Positions 1 to 9,900 of a stretch of 64,000 nucleotides of DNA are shown in pieces (the first letter of the stretch is position 1; every line of letters begins with the position of its first letter). The notes under the pieces are model-generated. The model had not been told where the DNA came from, did not search any database, and was given only the letters and a program-made list of their open reading frames with translations. The translations under genes were made by a program, and so were the position numbers. Origin of the DNA: Paludibacter sp. UBA6032 (GTDB lineage Bacteria; Bacteroidota; Bacteroidia; Bacteroidales; Paludibacteraceae). The DNA is taken from NCBI GenBank assembly GCA_002427885.1, contig DIZI01000025.1, forward strand, positions 1 to 64,000, written 5' to 3'.

Positions 1-1
1 T

Positions 2-1375
2 ATAAGAGACAGGGGTATGAATGTAGTCCGCTTGAATTCGGCTCATTTACAACGCGAAGGCTTCTTAAAGATCATTAATAATGTACGGGCTGTAAGTAAG
101 CACATTGCGATCCTAATGGATACCAAGGGACCGGAAGTACGGACAACAATTGCTGAAAACGATGCTATCGACTTAAAAACAGGCGATATTGTCAAAGTTA
201 TTGGAAATCCCGACCTTAAATCTTCAAAAGAATGTGTGGCCGTAAATTATCCTTTCTTTGTCCGCGATTTAAAAGTAGATGACGACATTCTTTTTGACGA
301 TGGAGAAATTGATTTAAAGGTGGAATCGAAAGATGAAAATTATTTGTACTGCAAAGTATTGAATGATGGCGTACTCGGAAGCCGGAAAAGTGTCAACGTT
401 CCGGGAGTACGTATCAACCTGCCTTCACTTACCGAACGTGACCGTCAGAATATCCTTTTTGCAATCGAAAATGATCTGGACTTTATTGCTCATTCATTTG
501 TGCGCAATAAACATGATTTGCTTGACATTCAGCAAATACTGGATGAACATAAAAGCCCAATTAAAATTATTTCTAAAATTGAAAATCAGGAAGGAGTGGA
601 TAATATTGACGAAATCCTGGAATATACCTATGGCGTCATGATTGCACGCGGTGATCTGGGTATTGAAGTTGCTCAGGAAAAGATTCCCGGTATTCAGCGT
701 CGTTTGATCCGCAAATGTGTGGTCGCTAAAAAGCCTGTAATTGTTGCAACGCAAATGCTTCATTCCATGATTAATAATCCACGACCAACACGTGCTGAAG
801 TAACCGATATTGCGAATGCTATTTATTATCGGACTGATGCATTAATGTTGAGTGGTGAAACAGCTTATGGGAAATATCCTGTAGAATCTGTCCGTACCAT
901 GGCTAAAATTGCAGAAGAGGCAGAAAAAACCAAACTTTCGGAAAATGACATTCCAATTAATATCAGTACCAGTGATATTACTTCTTTTCTGGCTAATGCT
1001 GCCAACGAAGCAAGTATTAAGCTTGGAACTAAGGCAATAATTACTGACACATATAGTGGCAAAACCGCCCGTCACCTGGCTGCATATCGCGGAAGCAGTC
1101 CCATATTAGCAATTTGTTACCATGAACGTTCTACACGGGAATTGGCATTGTCTTATGGTGTTTTCCCAATGTTCCAAACCGAGAAAGGAAATACGCAACA
1201 ATATTTTATCGCAGGATTGCAGGAATTTATTAAAAAAGGAATCCTGAAACCCGATGATCATGTTAGTTATTTGAGTGGTAGTTTTGGCGAAGGATTCGGT
1301 ACAACTTTTCTGGAAGTAAATCGTGTGGATAAGATTCTGGAGTCACGTGAAAAATATCTGCTCCCTAATTTCTGA
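2..1375 (+). CDS. pyk: Pyruvate kinase, 5' end outside the window
   Basis: Converts phosphoenolpyruvate and ADP to pyruvate and ATP, the last step of glycolysis, in the cytosol. The frame is open back to base 2 and the first visible residues align with the N-terminal barrel strand of the family, so roughly 25-30 residues lie upstream of the window; the ATG at 17 is internal. Counting from that ATG: B-domain FDDGEID near 93-99, NLPSLTERD near 134, the catalytic lysine in SKIENQEG (K187), metal-binding E189 and D213 (ARGDLG), the TRAEVTDIANAI signature near 258, and the C-terminal regulatory domain from about 330. A strong terminator follows 10 bp after the stop, so it is transcribed separately from the next gene. 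No anomalies seen. Confidence 0.97.
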   Translation: MRDRGMNVVRLNSAHLQREGFLKIINNVRAVSKHIAILMDTKGPEVRTTIAENDAIDLKTGDIVKVIGNPDLKSSKECVAVNYPFFVRDLKVDDDILFDDGEIDLKVESKDENYLYCKVLNDGVLGSRKSVNVPGVRINLPSLTERDRQNILFAIENDLDFIAHSFVRNKHDLLDIQQILDEHKSPIKIISKIENQEGVDNIDEILEYTYGVMIARGDLGIEVAQEKIPGIQRRLIRKCVVAKKPVIVATQMLHSMINNPRPTRAEVTDIANAIYYRTDALMLSGETAYGKYPVESVRTMAKIAEEAEKTKLSENDIPINISTSDITSFLANAANEASIKLGTKAIITDTYSGKTARHLAAYRGSSPILAICYHERSTRELALSYGVFPMFQTEKGNTQQYFIAGLQEFIKKGILKPDDHVSYLSGSFGEGFGTTFLEVNRVDKILESREKYLLPNF

Positions 1376-1385
1376 TTTGATTTAA

Positions 1386-1416
1386 ACAAAAGGCGTTTTC
1401 AAAAAACGCCTTTTGT
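1386..1416 (+). terminator. Intrinsic terminator after pyruvate kinase
   Basis: Perfect 14-bp arms at 1386-1399 and 1403-1416 around a CAA loop, with GGCG/CGCC in the core, followed by a T-rich stretch. Confidence 0.9.
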
Positions 1417-1540
1417 TATTTATTAACAAATTAAAGGGAATAACAGATTAAACCCTGCTGCTGTTTACCTGTCTAATAAACTCATTCCAATCATCTCTAA
1501 AATATATTTTACATTTCTATTTGAATTTATTCTCTTTCTT

Positions 1541-4024
1541 ATGAAAAAACTTCTTACTTTCACTTTTTTCTTCTGTTTGACTTTTCAACTTTTAGCATCA
1601 TCTACTGTTAAAGGAAAAATTATTGATGCAGGGACACAGTCTCCGCTTGATTTTGTAAATGTAGCACTTTTTAAACAGGGCGACGAAACTCCTGCTGCCG
1701 GTGTTACAACCGAAACAGATGGAACCTTTACGATTCCGTCGGTTGCCAACGGAAAATATACACTTCGACTCAGCTTTGTAGGATATAATCCTATCAATCA
1801 GGTTTTGACCGTGGCAGGAAAACCCATTAACCTGGGAGTGATAAAACTGGTTGAAGACAGTAAAAATCTGGCCGAAGTTGAAGTAGTAGGACAAGGTTCT
1901 CAAATGCACTTTGACATCGATAAAAAGGTATTTTCAGTCGATCAGAATATTGCTTCATCCGGCGGTTCAGCATCGGACGTTCTTAAAAATATCCCCTCAG
2001 TCACAGTTGACAATCAGGGAAATGTATCGCTCCGTAAAGATGGAAACGTGGAAGTATGGATCAATGGCAAAGCTTCCGGTTTAACTGCCGATAACCGTGC
2101 TCAGGTTTTGCAACAAATGCCGGCCGAGAATATACAATCGATCGAAATAATGACTAATCCTTCTGCCAAATTCAATCCGGAAGGTTCAGCCGGAATCATC
2201 AACATTGTCATGAAGAAAGAACATAAAGCAGGCTATTATGGTAGTGTTTCAGCCGGGTTAACGTATCCCGACGGAGGAAAGATTGGCGAGAACTTAGGTG
2301 CAAACTTAAATTACAGCAGTAGTAAAATTGACGCCTATATGAATTTAGGTTACAGAGCCATGTCGTTTCAGGGTGGTGGTAAAACAGACCGTACCAGTTA
2401 CCCGGGAAATGATAGTATAGCCCTGAATAAAAATACAACTTTACTGAATCAGAACAGTACTATGACTAATGCATTTAGCGGTCTGTTTGTTCGTGCAGGA
2501 TTTGATTATCGTTTAGACAACAAAAACACATTGAGTCTTTCCGGGTTTGGAATGGCCGGTAGTGGAGAACAGGTAAACAATATCAATTATCTTACAACCA
2601 ATGTAGTTACAAATGCAGTTATACGTAATTACAGTCAGGTTAACAATGGAAAAGGTACTCGTCCCAGTTTAAATATGAACCTGGATTATCGTCATGATTT
2701 TGATAAAAAAGAGACTTTCCTGACATCAACCTTGTCGTATTCTTCACATAACAGAGGTGGAAACAATACCTATGTTCAAAGTGATTCAATTACAAATGCA
2801 AAATCGAACAGAACGCAAAATAGTGATGGGAAAAATACCGAACTGGACTTTAAATTAGATTATACTAATAAATTGACTGAATACAGCAAATTAGAAGCAG
2901 GATGGGAAAGTACAGTAAGTAACTGGTTAAGCACTTCTTCGGGGTTTAATAATATAACACAATTGGACATGCCTTCGTATTTTAATGATTTTAACTACGA
3001 CGAACAAATTCATTCAGGATACTTGACCTATGGCAATAGGTTCGATAAACTCACATTTCAGGTTGGAATGCGTGCGGAATACTTCCTTAAATCATCATCA
3101 AACACAACAAAAGCGTTACTGAATCCAACCATGGATACCGTACAGGTTGTTCCGCTTCAATCAAGATTTCATCTATTTCCAAGTTTCTATTTATCCTATG
3201 GTTTGCCTAATGATGCTGAATTACAGTTTAATTACAGCAACCGTGTGAATCGCCCCCGTGGACGTCAGATTAATCCATATAAAGATTTTTCCGACTCGAC
3301 TACCATTAGTTATGGTAATCCTGATTTAGCACCACAATATTCATCGGCACTGGAGTTGAATTACGTTAAAAGTTGGGATACTCAATCACTTTCGGCTTCA
3401 TTGTATTACCATAATACCAATGATGTCATTGAAAATGTGCATTTCGTTCACAACGGTGTGATCGAAAGTACTTATTTGAATGTTGCCAAATCGCAAAACA
3501 CCGGACTTGAGTTGATATCAAAAAACCGTTTATTCCGGATTTTAAGTTTAACCTCGTCCCTTAATCTGTATTACAGCAAATTAGATTCTGCAACTTTTGT
3601 TGATCCATATAATAATCAAACCATTGGAATAAAAGGAAGTTCCAATTTATCGTGGAGTGCGAATATATTGGCTAACTTTATGTTAAGCAAAACTTTCTCC
3701 GGTCAGATTACCGGTGAATATGAGTCACCGGAGTTGGTTGCCCAGGGTACCCAAGATGCTAATTTTTCCATCGATTTAGGATTCCGGAAAACATTTTTGG
3801 ACCGGAAACTGAGTCTGAGCTTAAATGTGAGAGATCTTTTAAATTCCGATCGCCACCGGTCTACCATTTCAGGAGTCGGTTTCACACAGAAAACCGAAAA
3901 CTATTTTCATGGACGAATGTTCGGAATTTCCCTCAGTTATAACTTTGGTAATATGAAACCAAAACAAACCGAAATGAAGAAGCAAGGTGATTCACCGGAC
4001 ATAAATATGGATAGTATGGAATGA
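1541..4024 (+). CDS. Outer-membrane beta-barrel receptor with CarboxypepD_reg-like domain
   Basis: An 827-aa outer-membrane protein of the TonB-dependent-receptor-like OMP_b-brl_3 group. Signal peptide at residues 1-19 (cleavage after LLAS). A CarboxypepD_reg-like beta-sandwich occupies about 22-105 (VKGKIIDA, FVGYNPI). A plug-like domain with DVLKNIPSVTVD, VWINGK and IEIMTNPSAKFNPEGSAGIINI lies at about 145-225. The remainder is a barrel rich in alternating aromatic strands. A short hydrophilic tail follows the last strand. The substrate cannot be read from sequence: there is no SusD-like partner beside it, which argues against a canonical glycan-uptake pair. It stands alone between two terminators. 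Family members often handle siderophores, peptides or metals, but that is not shown here. Confidence 0.9.
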   Translation: MKKLLTFTFFFCLTFQLLASSTVKGKIIDAGTQSPLDFVNVALFKQGDETPAAGVTTETDGTFTIPSVANGKYTLRLSFVGYNPINQVLTVAGKPINLGVIKLVEDSKNLAEVEVVGQGSQMHFDIDKKVFSVDQNIASSGGSASDVLKNIPSVTVDNQGNVSLRKDGNVEVWINGKASGLTADNRAQVLQQMPAENIQSIEIMTNPSAKFNPEGSAGIINIVMKKEHKAGYYGSVSAGLTYPDGGKIGENLGANLNYSSSKIDAYMNLGYRAMSFQGGGKTDRTSYPGNDSIALNKNTTLLNQNSTMTNAFSGLFVRAGFDYRLDNKNTLSLSGFGMAGSGEQVNNINYLTTNVVTNAVIRNYSQVNNGKGTRPSLNMNLDYRHDFDKKETFLTSTLSYSSHNRGGNNTYVQSDSITNAKSNRTQNSDGKNTELDFKLDYTNKLTEYSKLEAGWESTVSNWLSTSSGFNNITQLDMPSYFNDFNYDEQIHSGYLTYGNRFDKLTFQVGMRAEYFLKSSSNTTKALLNPTMDTVQVVPLQSRFHLFPSFYLSYGLPNDAELQFNYSNRVNRPRGRQINPYKDFSDSTTISYGNPDLAPQYSSALELNYVKSWDTQSLSASLYYHNTNDVIENVHFVHNGVIESTYLNVAKSQNTGLELISKNRLFRILSLTSSLNLYYSKLDSATFVDPYNNQTIGIKGSSNLSWSANILANFMLSKTFSGQITGEYESPELVAQGTQDANFSIDLGFRKTFLDRKLSLSLNVRDLLNSDRHRSTISGVGFTQKTENYFHGRMFGISLSYNFGNMKPKQTEMKKQGDSPDINMDSME

Positions 4025-4080
4025 TCGGGATAAATTAATCCGATGAGATAAGTTCATTAGTTTCAAGCATCATCATAAAA

Positions 4081-4122
4081 AAAAACCGCTATACTCGTTT
4101 TAAAACGATTACAGCGGTTTTT
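4081..4122. terminator. Bidirectional terminator between convergent genes
   Basis: Outer arms AAAAACCGCT (4081-4090) and AGCGGTTTTT (4113-4122) enclose the palindrome CGTTTTAAAACG (4096-4107). A/T tracts on both sides suit termination of the receptor gene on the plus strand and the secreted-protein gene on the minus strand. Confidence 0.85.
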
Positions 4123-4140
4123 CTGTCAAAATAAATCTTT

Positions 4141-5388
4141 CTAACGAACTATGATTCTTTTAGTTATCACCTCAGTCTGAGTTACTCCTTTTATAACGTA
4201 CACTCCATTCGATAAATTCATTTGAACGGTTGTTATTTGATTGGCATTGAAGTTCAGTTTTGAAACGACCCGACCGTAATGAGCATCGTAAATTGTCAGA
4301 TCACCTGTACTGGCTGTTGGATTATCTATTACCAGGGTTTTATCAGCGTTAAATATATTGAGAGTTTTATTGCTGTCATCCGGTTTATATTGATTTTCAG
4401 GAGTTGAATTTTCATCGGGTTTACTAACGGAGGTAACAATTTTAAAACGATTCACCGGAGAATTCGTTTGAGCTGCTACGAATGAGTATTCAGTTCCTGA
4501 AGTATGGATATCAATTGTTTTGTTTTCTACCAAATCAATTAAATATAGTTCAGTGTAACGTTTATCCAGATTATAATTCGTAATCTTCAGCGTATAGTTG
4601 GTATCTTCACCCGGAAGGAATCCAAGATTCGTATTATTTATATCTTTCAACACGTTAATTTGATAGTTTCCGTCGGCTTCCATATCATAAAGCTGAGGTT
4701 CCAGGGGAGAACCGAAGGTTTTGTAAGTGTCTTTGCCATTATCAAAATCGGGAGTACATGTTGAATCGGAGAAAATAGACAACTGATCATTGTAACGGGA
4801 TCCGTAGACATCTATAATTGTACCTATACTGTTTTCAGGAATTATTACGGGTGCTATGTCTGTACTGATAATTTTAAAGCGTTTCTCAAGGCTGTCTGAC
4901 CTTTTTGCAACAAATGTATATTGTGCACCGGTTTCAAAAATATTTATCGTTTTGTTTTCCAGCAAATCAACCAGATAAAGTTCCTGATAACGCGTTGCAA
5001 CAAAATAGTTTGTGAAAGTAAGGGTATAAATGGTATCTTCTCCTGCACGAAATCCGATATAAGTGTTATTAATATCCGGAACAGAGTTTACCTGAAAATT
5101 TCCGGCTTCTTCCATAGCATAAATCTGAGGAGCAACAGAAGATCCAAACATTTTAAAACCATCCCAACCATTATCAAAACCGGTTGTACATTGAGGGATA
5201 GAGAATATCCACATACGATCTGAAAAGCGGGAACCTTTTACATCAATTACTGAACAAACGCGGTTTTCGTCACCGGCTTTTTGTATTGTACTTCCTGAAG
5301 CTGAAACGGGAGTTTGAGTATATACAAAATTCGAAAAAAGGATTAATGTGAAAAACACATTGAGTGTATTTTGTATAGATGTTTTCAT
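4141..5388 (-). CDS. Secreted T9SS protein with two FDNGWDG modules
   Basis: A 415-aa secreted protein. Signal peptide at about 1-24 (cleavage after VYTQ). Two tandem copies of a module of about 130 residues lie at 43-175 and 188-320. Each has a pattern of DVxGSRxxDxxxIF, FDNGxDxxKxFGS, APQ/EPQ-Y, DINNTxxGFxxGED, RYxELYLxDLxENKT and RFKI. The same module occurs once near the C-terminus of each giant protein downstream. Residues 340-415 form a type A T9SS sorting domain (LNIFNADKTLVI, LTIYDAHYGRVV, NGVYVIKG, ending KRIIVR), so export through the Por secretion system and surface attachment or release are expected. I do not recognise the module by name; binding or structural roles are possible. 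No catalytic motif is visible. The ATG is supported by the signal peptide. Confidence 0.85.
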   Translation of the reverse strand: MKTSIQNTLNVFFTLILFSNFVYTQTPVSASGSTIQKAGDENRVCSVIDVKGSRFSDRMWIFSIPQCTTGFDNGWDGFKMFGSSVAPQIYAMEEAGNFQVNSVPDINNTYIGFRAGEDTIYTLTFTNYFVATRYQELYLVDLLENKTINIFETGAQYTFVAKRSDSLEKRFKIISTDIAPVIIPENSIGTIIDVYGSRYNDQLSIFSDSTCTPDFDNGKDTYKTFGSPLEPQLYDMEADGNYQINVLKDINNTNLGFLPGEDTNYTLKITNYNLDKRYTELYLIDLVENKTIDIHTSGTEYSFVAAQTNSPVNRFKIVTSVSKPDENSTPENQYKPDDSNKTLNIFNADKTLVIDNPTASTGDLTIYDAHYGRVVSKLNFNANQITTVQMNLSNGVYVIKGVTQTEVITKRIIVR

Positions 5389-5501
5389 AATTTATGGGGG
5401 TTTTATGAAATGATTTTTCGGATTTAGCTGATTAAAAATTGCATGAAATAATTATATTGTAAATATACAACATATCACGCATAATGCTCATTTTCAATAG
5501 C

Positions 5502-5531
5502 TTGTAGTAATATAATTACTTTTCGTAGTAA
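5502..5531. promoter_or_regulatory. GTAGTAA direct repeat with nested AGTAAT/ATTACT palindrome
   Basis: GTAGTAA occurs at 5504-5510 and again at 5525-5531, 21 bp apart (two helical turns). AGTAAT (5506-5511) and ATTACT (5515-5520) form an inverted pair. It lies about 115 bp upstream of the 415-aa secreted-protein start. A regulator-binding site is inferred, not shown. Confidence 0.4.
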
Positions 5532-5680
5532 AATCTATTGATGAATAATTGATTTTCTTTGAATTGCATCTCAGTTGATTTCCCGAATAATTGAAAATCT
5601 AAATGGACAAATCATAATCAACTGATGTTGTATGAATTAAATAAATGAAAGAAGAAAAAAACAGAATTAATCGTGCTAAC

Positions 5681-5722
5681 TTGTAGTAATCCGTTTTTAC
5701 TTTCGGACTACTTTTACTACAT
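5681..5722. promoter_or_regulatory. TTGTAGTAA-N24-TTACTACAT inverted motif
   Basis: Arms TTGTAGTAA (5681-5689) and TTACTACAT (5714-5722) are separated by 24 bp, with TCCG and CGGA inside. It sits about 295 bp upstream of the secreted-protein start. Nearly the same arrangement occurs at 31680-31720 and, degenerate, at 21778-21817. Confidence 0.45.
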
Positions 5723-6066
5723 TTAAACGGAAGCTGTATTATTTCTCAAATGACAAAAAAGTATTGGTCTTAATATAGTGCAAATAACAACGAATAGAAT
5801 ACATATATATTAACTTTATGTTCCATTTTATTGACTATAATTAACCGTAAATGGGCCGACTTAAATTTCAGAGATTGTTAAATGGACTGGAGAATGGAAT
5901 AAATTGATTAACCCGTCGGAATTATTACTATTATTATTCTACAAAATAGATAGGCTTATCTACCTAAATATAAGTATATTAAATAGCTTGACAGTAATAT
6001 CGGGGGATAAGTCAGGTAAAAGATGAATGGTGGGTATATAGAAATGGGATGTTATGACAAATAAAA

Positions 6067-6098
6067 AACGCTATCAACGTTTTAACATTGACAGCGTT
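6067..6098 (-). terminator. Terminator of the first bicistron
   Basis: Arms AACGCTATCAA (6067-6077) and TTGACAGCGTT (6088-6098) pair with one mismatch. On the minus strand the hairpin is followed by a T run, about 160 bp after the stop of the 212-aa gene. Confidence 0.75.
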
Positions 6099-6259
6099 GA
6101 AATTTCAGTCCTACAACAAACTACAATACCAATTAGAAAATTATTTTCAATGATACTGTGCTGTTTTTTATACTAACTTCTATTGCTTAATATAAATGAA
6201 AGGGGAAAATATTATGTATAAAAATTATAGATTCGTTTCGTTTAAAATTAGTCATTTCA

Positions 6260-6898
6260 CTAAATCGTGGCAGGCCGAATAAATCGTTTAACGAAAGAAT
6301 ATACTCCGGCCATAAGTAATAATATCCAATAACCATCTCCAACCGGTATCGGTGGTCCTGTTGGATCACCACCCGGATCCGTACCACCATCTAATGCTCC
6401 TGCACTTGCACCCTGCCGTGTAGTGACAGTCGGATTTTGTATGGTTGTTAAGTCGTTTGATAAAGTTAAAGTACCTACACCGGTATTTTGATCGATTGAA
6501 TTTTTATGTGAACTTCCTCCCGAACCGAAAGCAGCAATACCTGAAACGACACCGGTACCCGAAGTATTTGCACCCGTACGACCGGCCATCGCTGTCGAAA
6601 CACTGTAATTCGTTCCATTATTGACTTTAGATGAACCCGAAGCAGAGTTAACGGTATAAGTTTTTTGTTCCGGCGTGTAAGTTGGAATACCCAAATCGGG
6701 CGTTGAATATTGATCGTTGTAATTGTGAACTTTGGGTGCATTAGCTATACCGCCACTAAAATTCACACCGTGATTATAAACGATATATTTGTTGCCGGTG
6801 TATAAATCGGGGCTACCAATGGGCGAATAGATCACAACCAGAGCCAAAACGGCCCAGGATAACAACCACATCAATATTTTACCGCCCTTCTTATTCAC
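6260..6898 (-). CDS. Small membrane-anchored protein with PVGDG C-terminal tail (copy 1)
   Basis: A 212-aa protein of unknown function. Residues 8-25 form a hydrophobic signal anchor (ILMWLLSWAVLALVVIY) after MNKKGGK. The middle is Ser/Thr/Asn/Gly-rich and low complexity, including GTLTLSNDLTTIQNP. The C-terminus is tripartite: PPIPVGDG, a hydrophobic segment (YWILLLMAGVYSFV), then basic KRFIR. This organisation resembles sorting tails described for Bacteroidota (PID-CTERM-like), which I cannot verify here. The start lies 2 bp after the stop of the 1784-aa T9SS protein, so the two are surely co-transcribed and probably translationally coupled. It is closely similar to the 214-aa protein at 14364-15008, which sits in the same place behind the second giant gene. 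An accessory anchor or assembly factor for the giant protein is inferred. Confidence 0.8.
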   Translation of the reverse strand: MNKKGGKILMWLLSWAVLALVVIYSPIGSPDLYTGNKYIVYNHGVNFSGGIANAPKVHNYNDQYSTPDLGIPTYTPEQKTYTVNSASGSSKVNNGTNYSVSTAMAGRTGANTSGTGVVSGIAAFGSGGSSHKNSIDQNTGVGTLTLSNDLTTIQNPTVTTRQGASAGALDGGTDPGGDPTGPPIPVGDGYWILLLMAGVYSFVKRFIRPATI

Positions 6899-6900
6899 TT

Positions 6901-9900
6901 TTATCGAACCATTAATTGTTTACTGACTTTCTCTCCACCTGTGACAGCTACAGCAATATAGGCACCGGGTCTTAAACTCCTGGTAATGGAAGTTACACCT
7001 TTAGCTACAAATGGAACTTTCATCAGGTAATGCCCTGCAATATCATAAACACGGCATTCACCATTTACATCGCCAAAATTCTGTATAAAAATTGAGCTTT
7101 CCGAACTGAATATCTTGACCTGAGTTTCTTTATCAGATGCATTCTTTTCATACGGGCGGGTAACGATTCTAAATCGTTTTTCGGGTGTTGGAACTATTGA
7201 CTTTAAAAAGCTGTATACTGAACCATTCTCTTTAACATCAACTGTTTTGTTTGTAACTAAATCAACCAGATAAACACCGGCATATCTTTTATCTAAATTC
7301 TGATGGTTAAAGGTAAATGTATATTCATCATCTTGCCCGGCCTGGAAACCTAGTTCAGTATTATTCATATCTGAAATGGAATTTACCTGATAATTCCCAT
7401 CGGGTTCGACTGCATAAATCTGAGGCGATAAGGCAGATCCCATAATTTTAGGTCCGTCCCAACCATTATCAAATTCATTCGTACATGATGATTCTGTAAT
7501 TATCCACATTTTATCGGCAGCATGTTGACAGCTTACATCTATTGTTGTACAACTGATATTGACAACATCATCTGCAATATTATCGGCAACAGTATCCGTT
7601 GTAGTATTGACAATTGTATTTGCAACAGTATTTGTATTGGCTGCTTTTACGCGCTGTGCATAGACATTATTAGTTGTTCCGGTAGAATAAGTGATCGCAA
7701 CTGAACCGGTGGTACTCGTGGCTTTTACTAAAAACCCCGACATGGATGGAATTTCATTTGGCAAATCAACGCCGATTCCAGCTGCCCGTTTTGGAATTGC
7801 CAGATATTGCCCGGCAGTAGCTGAGGCTTCATCGTAGGTTGATAAACCTCCTTGAGTAGACCACGATCCGAAAGAGCCTGTATTGTATAAATAAACAACA
7901 GCTTCTGCATTTGTGAAGACTAAATTCCGCACATTAATGGATGCCGTATAGGGATTCGAAACAATATTATGCCCCTGATCAAATACCAGCGCATCCGATG
8001 ATTTTGTTAACGAAATCGTTTTGTCAGTATTTATCAATTCCCCTTTGAAAACAATAGTTTTGGGTGCATCTTGTGTTATTTCGTAGCCCTTGGTTGGGAG
8101 TAAGGTAGATGTATTTGTCAACGCAACCCATTTAGTAAACTGTCCTTGTTTGTTCTCCTGATACTCTCGTACATAAGAACCATCGAATGTAGGAGATGCA
8201 GTCAAAGTCGTTACAGGAATACCAAAAAATTGCCAGGCATATTTGTAGGTTGTTGCACCAACGGTAATTGGAGTAATTTTTTGTGCTCTCGAATACATTT
8301 CTACTGTGGCTTGCACAGCTAATGCATTCGGAAATATTAATGAGCCATTTACAGCAGGAGGAGGTCCCGATTTTATCAAAATTCGATCCGGATTAGAACC
8401 TGTACTAACAGCCCCATTAATGGTTAATCCGGTACCGGTAGGGATTTCAAGTCTCATAGGGGACAAATTGGTTAAATCACCAATAGTTCTGTTTTTATCA
8501 AGTACTAAATTATTGACAGCCACACTATAAGGAGTACCTGTAGAAAATTCAACACGTTCACCATTTATTGGCACATATTTGGCTGTCCAGTTATCTGCCG
8601 TAGCCCAATCGTAGTTAATATTCCCACGCCAATAATTTTTCATGACGTTAATTTGATAATCTTCCACTTCTCCATCAAAGGAAGATTCGCAGGAAGAAGA
8701 ATAACTTCCTAATTTAGAAGATACCCTCATTCTGCAAAATCCAACTGTGGCAGTAGCAGGGACTGTCACTGTTAACGGGCTTAAACTAGTTAATCCATTA
8801 GCACTATTGTAGACAGTACCAAGCTGATAACTTTCACCTGTATCGCCAAAAATGCCATTGTGATTCCAATCAATCCATACCATACAATACATTGTATTTG
8901 TTCCAATTGTATTTAACCTGACACTTAAAGGATAAGGTGTATTTACAATGACATCTGTAGAATTGTTACCATAATCGGTATATCCGGATGGTTTTGAACT
9001 GGAATTATTGATGGTATTAAAATTCACCCAGGTAATACATTTTTGAGAAACAGTAGTTCCAGACGAAGAACAAACGTTTTGATTAATAACAGTTCCAAAC
9101 AAGGCTACATATTTTGTCGTTGCATTCAGTGAGCTAACTTCAATATTTCCAGGGTAATCATAAACCGCTAATCCTGCTTTCAAACGAACATATATTGGAG
9201 TACTTGTAACATTACTTCCTGATTTTGTAAGTGATATTGCTGTATTTTGATAACTTGTACCATCCAATGATATTTCAAAATTTGTAGGTGGTGTTAAAAC
9301 AATGTCCGCATCCAAACACGAGCCACTTACATACAGTTTTTGACGTACAGATGGGCCTGCACCTACTATATAACTAAATCCGACCAAAGTAGTAGTAGAT
9401 ATTGTTATACCCGATTGAATTACAACAGGTAATGAAGCCGGGCTGTAGCAATCTGAAGCTAATGAGTAGTAAAATGCATAATAAGTCCCTGCAGTTGCTG
9501 CAGTTGGAGTGGTATATGCAACACCTGTATGACTTGGATTAGTAAACCAAACTAAAGTTGTATTTACAGGCGGAGTGCCGTTTACTAATATAGTTAAATT
9601 CGCGCTTGTTGCCGGACAGACAATACTTAAGTTAGTAGAGTTTAAAGCAGGAGCATTAATGCCGGCAGGGCAACTGAAGAAATTACAAATTCCGTCCGGA
9701 CCATATTGTACAATACGAGCCAAGCCATGGTAGATATTGGCAAAAAACTTATCTGCTAAACTTGTGATAGTAGCATCGTTGGTTAAACCACCGGTTACAC
9801 CAACAAAACCAACATCTGCCAGATAAATATCCCCTGTTGTAGTATTTACGCAACCTGTTATAGCGTTTTGAGCATCTTTTACTAATGCACAGCCATCTCC

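Larger units (their letters stand above)
5389..6259. other. Gene-free AT-rich region with inverted motifs
   Basis: No convincing coding region in about 870 bp. It holds a TTGTAGTAA-type motif cluster at 5502-5531, a longer inverted pair at 5681-5722, a terminator at 6067-6098 for the bicistron to its right, and a small hairpin TAGATA-GGCT-TATCTA near 5948. The left part is the promoter and leader region of the 415-aa secreted protein. Confidence 0.6.
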
